Of a stretch of 58,203 bases of DNA, positions 1 to 6,272 are shown in pieces. The position numbers and the translations under genes are program-made. The DNA lies in contig JAGPGQ010000002.1 of assembly GCA_018055925.1 (NCBI GenBank), positions 1 through 58,203 of the forward strand, written 5' to 3'. The stretch's first letter is position 1, and each line of letters opens with the position of its first letter. The DNA is from Micropruina sp. GTDB lineage: Bacteria; Actinomycetota; Actinomycetes; Propionibacteriales; Propionibacteriaceae. The notes beneath the pieces are model-generated. The model did not search any database. It had not been told where the DNA came from and was given only the letters and a program-made list of their open reading frames with translations.

Positions 1-935
1 CTCGGCCAGTGCACCAGGTAGAGCGCGTACGACGCGTTGCCCAGGCCGGCCAGCCAAGGGTGCCCGAGCAGCCGGCCGACGCCCCAGCGTCCGGGATCGT
101 CGCCGACCAGGACGATCGCCGCCGCCGCGGACAGCGGCGCCAGCGCCACCCAGCCCGGGAAGGCGTCCCGGACGTTCACCAGCACGCCCACCAGCAGGAT
201 GCCGGCCAGGCCCGCCCAGCCGACCACCAGCCGGGTCCGGGAACCGGGGGTGCCCAGGCCCGGGCCCCGGGCGGCGACCAGGGCGAGCAGCGAGCCGAAC
301 GCGAACTCCCACAGCCGGGCGCGGGTGTCGAAGTAGGCGAACTGCTGGTCGGTGGCGGTGATCCACACCGACCAGGCCAGCGAGGCGACGAAGACCGCGC
401 CGAAGGCCACCGCGAGCAGGGTGCGGGCGTGCAGCCGCGGCCAGGTCCGCAGGATGAGCGCGACCGCCGCGAAGATCAGCGGCCAGCCGAGGAACACGCT
501 GCCCTGGATCGACAGCGACCAGTAGTGCTGCAGCGGGATCGGCGCCCCGCCGTAGTAGTTGACGTCGTTGGCGGCCAACCACCAGTTCTGCACGTAGAGG
601 GCGCTCGCGATCGCCTGCTGCTGGATGTCCGGCCAGACCGTGATCGGCATCAGGAAGTGCGCCGAGACCACCACGGCGATGATGGTCAGGGTGGCCAGCG
701 GGACGATCCGGCCGAACGTGCGGCCCCAGTAGGCGAACAGCTCCAGCGGACGCCCGTCGTCCAGCTTGCGGGCGAACGACGCGGTCAGGAAGAACGCCGA
801 CAGGGTCAGGAAGATGTCCACCCCACCGGAGACCCGGTCGAGCCACACGTGGTACACGACGACCAGCAGGACGGCGACGAAGCGCAGGCCCTGAATGTCC
901 TGGCGCAGCGGTCTGCGCTGGGCGACGGTCGACAT
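1..935 (-). CDS. Acyltransferase 3 (OafA/YrhL-like) membrane protein, C-terminus outside window
   Basis: The reading frame starts at the ATG at 935 and is still open at the left edge, giving 311 codons. It begins with a short basic N-terminus and then RFVAVLLVVVYHVW, the first membrane helix of acyltransferase-3 proteins with the conserved His (residue 29). Several hydrophobic helices follow, and near the edge there is NASYALYLVHWP, which matches the YxLYLxHWP signature of OafA/YrhL proteins. Members acylate surface sugars using an acyl donor from the cytoplasm. The YxLYLxHWP motif at about residue 305 is typical of the longer members that carry a C-terminal SGNH esterase domain, but that part is outside the window. 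It is divergent from the phosphonate operon, so a role in acetylating the same glycan is plausible but inferred. Confidence 0.87.
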   Translation of the reverse strand, partial: MSTVAQRRPLRQDIQGLRFVAVLLVVVYHVWLDRVSGGVDIFLTLSAFFLTASFARKLDDGRPLELFAYWGRTFGRIVPLATLTIIAVVVSAHFLMPITVWPDIQQQAIASALYVQNWWLAANDVNYYGGAPIPLQHYWSLSIQGSVFLGWPLIFAAVALILRTWPRLHARTLLAVAFGAVFVASLAWSVWITATDQQFAYFDTRARLWEFAFGSLLALVAARGPGLGTPGSRTRLVVGWAGLAGILLVGVLVNVRDAFPGWVALAPLSAAAAIVLVGDDPGRWGVGRLLGHPWLAGLGNASYALYLVHWP

Positions 936-1014
936 GGGTGCGTCAGTCTAGACCGGCAACCTGTCCGTCCCTCCGGCGGGAAACCGTGCCGTGCGGGGAC
1001 TCGGGGAGCCCTCG

Positions 1015-1020
1015 TATACT
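1015..1020 (+). promoter_or_regulatory. Candidate -10 element of the phosphonate operon
   Basis: TATACT is a near-consensus -10 hexamer in the gap between the divergent acyltransferase and pepM genes. It would start transcription near 1027 and leave a leader of about 67 nt ending in the AAGGAAG ribosome-binding site of the next gene. I see no convincing -35 element. Confidence 0.45.
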
Positions 1021-1093
1021 GCGATGCGGGCCGCACCGAGCGGCTGTGCACCCCATCGGCCCACCCATGGAAGTGCCGTCACAAGGAAGCTGA

Positions 1094-2398
1094 ATGTCGG
1101 ACAAGTCTGTCTATATCGCCATTTCCTCGGATGTCCTCCACGGTGGCCACCTGAACGTGGTCGCCGCGGGCGCCACCTACGGTGACGTCACGATCGGTCT
1201 GCTGACCGACGAGGCCATCGCCACCTACAAGCGCCCACCGCTGGTCGACTGGGAGACCCGGCGGAGGCTGCTGGCCAGCATGCGGCAGGTGCATGCCGTG
1301 GTTCCGCAGGAGACCCTCTCCTACGCCGACAACCTGCGCCGGCTCAAGCCCGACTACGTCGTCCATGGCGACGACTGGACGACCGGCGTCCAGTCGCTGG
1401 TGCGCACCGAGGTGCTGGAGATCCTGGCCGAATACGGCGGCGAGCTGATCGAGGTGCCGTACACCAAGGGCGTCTCCGGGACCGATCTGGAGTCCCAGCT
1501 CCGGACCGTGGTGAACACGCCCGAGCGCCGCCGGGGCAAACTGCGCCGGCTGTTGAAGCTGAAGCCGTGGCTGCGCGCGATGGAGACCTCCAACGGCCTG
1601 TCGGCGCTGATCGTCGAGCACGTGAAGACCGAGGAGCCCGACGCCGAGGTGGTCCACGAGTACGACGCGATGTGGGTGAGCAGCCTGTGCGACTCCACGT
1701 TCAAGGGCAAGCCGGACATCGAACTGGTCGACCTGACCAGCCGGCTGCGCACCATCCACGACATCATGGAGGTGAGCACCAAGCCGATCATCGTCGACGG
1801 CGACACCGGGGGCCGGACGGAGCACTTCGTCCACACCGTGCGCACCCTGGAGCGGATCGGGGTGTCGGCCGTCATCGTCGAGGACAAGACCGGCCTGAAG
1901 CAGAACTCGCTGTTCGGCACCGACGCGGTGCAGACCCTGGACGACCCGGACGAGTTCGCGGCCAAGATCAACGCCGGCAAACAGGCGCAGACCACGAGGG
2001 ACTTCATGATCATCGCCCGCCTGGAGAGCCTGATCGCCGGTGCCGGCGTGGACGACGCCCTCGCCCGGGCCAAGATCTACATCGAGGCCGGCGCCGACGG
2101 CATCATGGTGCACAGCCGGCACTCCGACGGCGAGGAGATCCGGGAGTTCCTGGCCCGCCTCCGGGAGTACTCCTCCGACGTCCCGGTGGTGCTGGTGCCG
2201 ACCACCTACAACCATCTCTACGAGTCCGAGCTGGCCGAGATGGGCGGCAACATCGTGATCCACGCCAACCACCTGCTGCGCAGCGCCTACCCGGCCATGT
2301 ACAACACCGCCGTGAGGATCCTCGAGAACGGGCGGAGCAAGGAAGTGGACGACGAGATCATGTCCATCAAGGAAGTGCTGAGGTTGATTCCCGAGTGA
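1094..2398 (+). CDS. pepM: Cytidylyltransferase-phosphoenolpyruvate phosphomutase fusion
   Basis: This 434-residue protein is the committing enzyme of phosphonate synthesis; it isomerises PEP to phosphonopyruvate and makes the C-P bond. Residues 1 to about 145 form a small nucleotidyltransferase domain with the HxGH motif as HGGH (16-19) and a TKGVSGT segment resembling the second cytidylyltransferase signature. Residues from about 165 to the end are PEP mutase, with VDGDTGG for Mg-PEP binding and the diagnostic EDKTGLKQNS starting at residue 263, which separates PEP mutases from isocitrate-lyase relatives. The same domain order occurs in Fom1 of fosfomycin synthesis. The start is supported by AAGGAAG five bases upstream. 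The stop overlaps the GTG of the decarboxylase gene, so translation is probably coupled. The N-terminal domain may make a CMP ester of a downstream phosphonate, by analogy with Fom1. Confidence 0.95.
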   Translation: MSDKSVYIAISSDVLHGGHLNVVAAGATYGDVTIGLLTDEAIATYKRPPLVDWETRRRLLASMRQVHAVVPQETLSYADNLRRLKPDYVVHGDDWTTGVQSLVRTEVLEILAEYGGELIEVPYTKGVSGTDLESQLRTVVNTPERRRGKLRRLLKLKPWLRAMETSNGLSALIVEHVKTEEPDAEVVHEYDAMWVSSLCDSTFKGKPDIELVDLTSRLRTIHDIMEVSTKPIIVDGDTGGRTEHFVHTVRTLERIGVSAVIVEDKTGLKQNSLFGTDAVQTLDDPDEFAAKINAGKQAQTTRDFMIIARLESLIAGAGVDDALARAKIYIEAGADGIMVHSRHSDGEEIREFLARLREYSSDVPVVLVPTTYNHLYESELAEMGGNIVIHANHLLRSAYPAMYNTAVRILENGRSKEVDDEIMSIKEVLRLIPE

Positions 2399-3531
2399 GC
2401 ATCGACACGATCGCACCCCAGGCGTTCTACGACCTGCTGGGCGAGAACGACATCGACCTGTTCGCGGGCGTCCCCGATTCGCTGCTGCAGGATTTCGCCG
2501 CCTACATCGACGACACCGCCCCCCGCGAGCGGCACGTCATCACGGCCAACGAGGGCAACGCGGTCGCGCTCGCCGGCGGGTACCACATCGCGACCGGCCG
2601 GTACGCCGCGGTGTACCTGCAGAACTCCGGCCTCGGCAACATGGTCAACCCGCTGCTGTCGCTGGCCGACGCCGAGGTGTACGGCCTGCCGATGCTGCTG
2701 ATCGTCGGTTGGCGCGGGGAGCCCGGCGTGAAGGACGAGCCGCAGCACGTCGCCCAGGGCCGGCTGACGCTGCCCCTGCTGGAGACGATGGGCATCGAGT
2801 ACGCGGTGCTCGACCCGGACGCCTGGCAGGCCCAGGTCGCGACCGCGATCGAGTCGCTGCGGGCGAACAGCCGGCCGGTCGCGCTCGTCGTCCGCAAGGG
2901 CCTGTTCGGCAGGTACGCCGCCGCTCCCAAGCGCACCGAACTGACGCTGCGGCGCGAGCAGGCGCTGGAGGCCGTGATCGAGACGATCGACCCGGCGAGC
3001 TTCATCGTGTCGACCACCGGCAAGACCTCGCGGGAGGTCTTCGAGATCCGTGAGCGGCGCGGCGAGGGCCACACCAACGACTTCCTGACGGTGGGCGGCA
3101 TGGGGCACGCGAGCTCGATCGCGATGGGCATGTGCCTGGGTACCGATCGCGACGTCTACTGCATCGACGGCGACGGGGCGTTCCTGATGCATCTGGGCGC
3201 GATCCCGGTGCTCGCCCGGCACGCCCGCGAGAATCTCCGCTACGTCCTGATCAACAACGGCGCGCACGAGTCGGTCGGCGGCCAGCCCACCGTAGCGTTC
3301 GACATCGACATCCCGGCGATCCTGCGGGCGGGCGGTTTCGCGAGCGTCGAGACGGTGCGCACCGCCGAGGAGATCGCGCCGGCGGTGCGCCGGCTCACGG
3401 CGTCCCCGCGCCGGGCCCTGGTGATCGAGGTCGCCCAGGGGTCGCGCGGCGATCTCGGCCGCCCGACCACCACGCCGGCGCAGAACAAGGACGACATGAT
3501 GCGGGAGTTCCGGGCCGGGAACGGTCGATGA
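2395..3531 (+). CDS. ppd: Phosphonopyruvate decarboxylase
   Basis: This 378-residue thiamine-diphosphate enzyme decarboxylates phosphonopyruvate to phosphonoacetaldehyde, the irreversible step that pulls the unfavourable PEP mutase reaction forward. Family landmarks are GVPDSLL near the N-terminus, ITANEGNAVALAGG with the TPP-activating Glu, and DGDGAFLMHLGAI in the C-terminal TPP/Mg region. Length is normal for the family. The start is the GTG at 2395, which overlaps the TGA of pepM as GTGA; the stop overlaps the ATG of the next gene as ATGA. The three genes therefore form one translationally coupled operon. Confidence 0.96.
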   Translation: MSIDTIAPQAFYDLLGENDIDLFAGVPDSLLQDFAAYIDDTAPRERHVITANEGNAVALAGGYHIATGRYAAVYLQNSGLGNMVNPLLSLADAEVYGLPMLLIVGWRGEPGVKDEPQHVAQGRLTLPLLETMGIEYAVLDPDAWQAQVATAIESLRANSRPVALVVRKGLFGRYAAAPKRTELTLRREQALEAVIETIDPASFIVSTTGKTSREVFEIRERRGEGHTNDFLTVGGMGHASSIAMGMCLGTDRDVYCIDGDGAFLMHLGAIPVLARHARENLRYVLINNGAHESVGGQPTVAFDIDIPAILRAGGFASVETVRTAEEIAPAVRRLTASPRRALVIEVAQGSRGDLGRPTTTPAQNKDDMMREFRAGNGR

Positions 3532-6272
3532 AGGCCCTGATCTTCAACTCCGGTCTCGGCAACCGGATGGGCGAGTTCACTCGCACCCACCACAAGTCGA
3601 TGGCCCGCCTCGGCAACGGCGAGACGATCTTCGGGCGGCAGTTGCGGATCCTCGCCGATCACGGGGTGACCGAGTTCGTGGTCACCACCGGCCCGTTCGC
3701 CGACCAGCTGGTCGAGCAGACCCGGGCGTCCCGGTTCGCCGGCCTCGACTTCACCTTCGTGCCGAACGAGGTCTACGACCGGACCAACTACATCCACTCG
3801 CTGTACCTGGCCCGCGAGCACCTCGACGACGACGTCCTGATGCTGCACGGCGACCTGGTGTTCAACGCGGCGGTGGTGGGGAAGCTGCTGGCCGACCCGC
3901 GTCCCGACCTGGGCCTGGTGAACCGGGCGCTGCCGCAGCCCGAGAAGGACTTCAAGGCCCGGGTCGCCGACGGCACCATCACCGAGGTGTCGGTGAGCAT
4001 CGCCGACGCCGACTGCCACGCCTTCCAGCCGCTGTACCGGCTGAGCCGGCGCGCGATGGCGGTCTGGCTGCGGCGCGTCGAGCGGTTCGTCGAGGCCGGC
4101 GACACCAAGGTCTATGCCGAGAACGCGCTCAACGAGGTCGCCGGCGAGGCCGGCATCCAGGCGTTCTCGTACGAGGGCGAATCGGTCAACGAGGTCGACA
4201 CGCTGGCGGACCTGGCCGCCGTGTCGGCGCAGATCCGGCTGTTCGACTTCGCCGAGCAACCCGTCCTGGCCGAGCCGGACGACTACCGGCGGATCCCCGA
4301 ACTGCTGCGTTCCGTCGGTGCGGTCCGGCCGCTGCTGGTCGGCGGGAACAGCTACGAGGCGTCCTTCGTCAAGCCGTTCCTGGCCGAGCGGGGGGTGGAC
4401 GTCGTCCGCTTCGGCGGATACTCGTCGAACCCGAAGCTCGACGAGGTGCTGGCCGGCCTGCGGCTGCTCCGCGACGAGGGCTGCGACGCGATCGTCTCCG
4501 TGGGCGGGGGCAGCGCGATCGACGTCGCCAAGTGCATCAAGATCCTCGCGGCCACCGGCTCGGACGAGTTCCCGTCCGCCGGCGCCGCGCTGACTACGAG
4601 TTTCCCCCATCTGTCGATCCCCACCACGGCCGGCACGGGCAGCGAATCCACGCACTTCGCGGTGGTGTACATCGACGGCGAGAAGCACTCGATCGCCCAC
4701 GACGCGATGCTGCCGGAGTGGGTGGTGCTCGAACCGCGGCTGCTGGCGAGCCTGCCGGAGTACCACAAGAAGGCCAGCGTGCTCGACGCGCTCGCCCAGT
4801 GCGTCGAGTCCAGTTGGGCCGCCGGGGCCACGGAGCAGAGCCGCGACTACGCCATGCGTGGTGCCGAACTCATCCTGGACACCCTGTTCTCCTACTTCTT
4901 CAAGGGCCCCTTCGACGTCGAGGCGACCCGGCGGATGCTGGTGGCGTCCAACCTCGGCGGCAAGGCGATCAACCTGACCAAGACCACGGCGCCGCACGCG
5001 ATGAGCTACAAACTCACGTCGCTGTACGGGATCGCGCACGGGCACGCCGCCGCCCTGTGCCTGGCGGGTGTCTGGCGCCACTACGTGAGGCTCGCCGACG
5101 ACCCGACCCCACAGGGCGCCCGGGTGGCGCCGGCGCTGGACCGGCTCGCGGCGGCGTTCGGTAGCCCCACCCGGCTGGGCGCGGTCGAGAAGTTCGAGAT
5201 CATCCTCGAGTTCCTGCAGGTGTCCGTGCCCCGGATGGCCGACCGGGCGGACCTCGACGAACTCGTCGGCTCCGTGAATCAGGAGCGGTTGGGCAACAGC
5301 CCGGTACCGCTGACCGCCACCGAGATCAGGCTCGTCTACGAGTACGTGTTCGGGCTGCGCCCGGCGCCCTACGCGGATGGCGAACCCGAGGCCGCACCGG
5401 CGGGAGACGCAACGCCCCGCGCCGAGCGGCGGTTCAAGGACCTGCGCGCGCTGCACGCGTACGAGCTGGAGATCCTGGTCGCCTTCGATCGATTCTGCGC
5501 CGACCACGACCTGCAGTACTACCTGAGCGAGGGCAGCATCCTCGGGGCGATCAGGCACGGCGGGGTGATCCCGTGGGACGACGACGTGGACGTCATGATG
5601 CCGCGCGCCGACTACCGCCGATTCGTGGCGCTGGCGCTGCACGGCAGATTGCCGGAGGGCCTCAACCTCGACTGTTTCGAGACCAACGAGCGGCATTGGG
5701 TGTTCGGCGCCAAGCTGCAGACCACCCGTCCGACCGAGTTCCACCTGCCCCAGGTGGCCCACCTGGCGCATTTCGACGGCCCCTACATCGACATCTTCCC
5801 GGTCGACGGCGTCGTGGCCACGTCGGGCCCGAAGTTCCGGCTGCAGGCGCTGATGCTGAAGATGCTGAGGCGCATGCTCTTCATGAGTTCGGGCAGGTCG
5901 CGCGGTTTCCGGCAGAAACCGCTGTTGCGGATCCCGCTGCATCTGCTGACCATGGCGGTGCCGACGGCCACGATCCACCGCCTGATCGCCTGGGCGCAGT
6001 CCGAGTTCAACTCGGCCCCCGACGCCGCGCATTGGGCGAACCTGTGCACCTACTACCCGATCGAGCGGGAGGTGTTCCCCCGGGACTGGTTCGGCAAGGG
6101 GGAACGGGTGAGCTTCGAGGGCGAACAGGTCCTCGTGCCCGCCGAAGCCCACCGGATGCTAAGCAGCATCTACGGCCCCGACCATATGACGATCCCCGAC
6201 AGCAAGGCATTCAGGCAGCGGTCGCACGACTTCTCCGTCACCCGCGAACCGGATGAGTCCAACGACAACTAG
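3528..6272 (+). CDS. Three-domain fusion: nucleotidyltransferase, iron-type alcohol dehydrogenase (phosphonoacetaldehyde reductase-like), LicD phosphotransferase
   Basis: This 914-residue protein joins three enzymes. Residues 1 to about 250 are a LicC/RmlA-like NTP transferase with a degenerate glycine loop (NSGLGNRM), a Lys in THHKSM, and HGDLVF as the metal-binding segment. Residues about 255-610 are an iron-containing alcohol dehydrogenase with the GGGS cofactor motif at 326-329; metal-site positions are Asp420, Gln424, His490 and His504, so one canonical His is Gln. Residues about 640-914 are LicD, with EGSILGA and the metal-binding WDDDVDV at 683-689. After PepM and Ppd the dehydrogenase most likely reduces phosphonoacetaldehyde to 2-hydroxyethylphosphonate; the NTase would form a CMP ester and LicD would transfer the phosphonate to a glycan. 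The substrates are inferred. No frameshift or stop separates the domains. Confidence 0.9.
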   Translation: MKALIFNSGLGNRMGEFTRTHHKSMARLGNGETIFGRQLRILADHGVTEFVVTTGPFADQLVEQTRASRFAGLDFTFVPNEVYDRTNYIHSLYLAREHLDDDVLMLHGDLVFNAAVVGKLLADPRPDLGLVNRALPQPEKDFKARVADGTITEVSVSIADADCHAFQPLYRLSRRAMAVWLRRVERFVEAGDTKVYAENALNEVAGEAGIQAFSYEGESVNEVDTLADLAAVSAQIRLFDFAEQPVLAEPDDYRRIPELLRSVGAVRPLLVGGNSYEASFVKPFLAERGVDVVRFGGYSSNPKLDEVLAGLRLLRDEGCDAIVSVGGGSAIDVAKCIKILAATGSDEFPSAGAALTTSFPHLSIPTTAGTGSESTHFAVVYIDGEKHSIAHDAMLPEWVVLEPRLLASLPEYHKKASVLDALAQCVESSWAAGATEQSRDYAMRGAELILDTLFSYFFKGPFDVEATRRMLVASNLGGKAINLTKTTAPHAMSYKLTSLYGIAHGHAAALCLAGVWRHYVRLADDPTPQGARVAPALDRLAAAFGSPTRLGAVEKFEIILEFLQVSVPRMADRADLDELVGSVNQERLGNSPVPLTATEIRLVYEYVFGLRPAPYADGEPEAAPAGDATPRAERRFKDLRALHAYELEILVAFDRFCADHDLQYYLSEGSILGAIRHGGVIPWDDDVDVMMPRADYRRFVALALHGRLPEGLNLDCFETNERHWVFGAKLQTTRPTEFHLPQVAHLAHFDGPYIDIFPVDGVVATSGPKFRLQALMLKMLRRMLFMSSGRSRGFRQKPLLRIPLHLLTMAVPTATIHRLIAWAQSEFNSAPDAAHWANLCTYYPIEREVFPRDWFGKGERVSFEGEQVLVPAEAHRMLSSIYGPDHMTIPDSKAFRQRSHDFSVTREPDESNDN

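Noticed and set aside
9-1154. Long plus-strand open frame at the left edge
   Set aside because: It is antisense to the acyltransferase gene, its translation is a low-complexity Arg/Gly/Pro mix typical of GC-rich shadow frames, and it has no ribosome-binding site.
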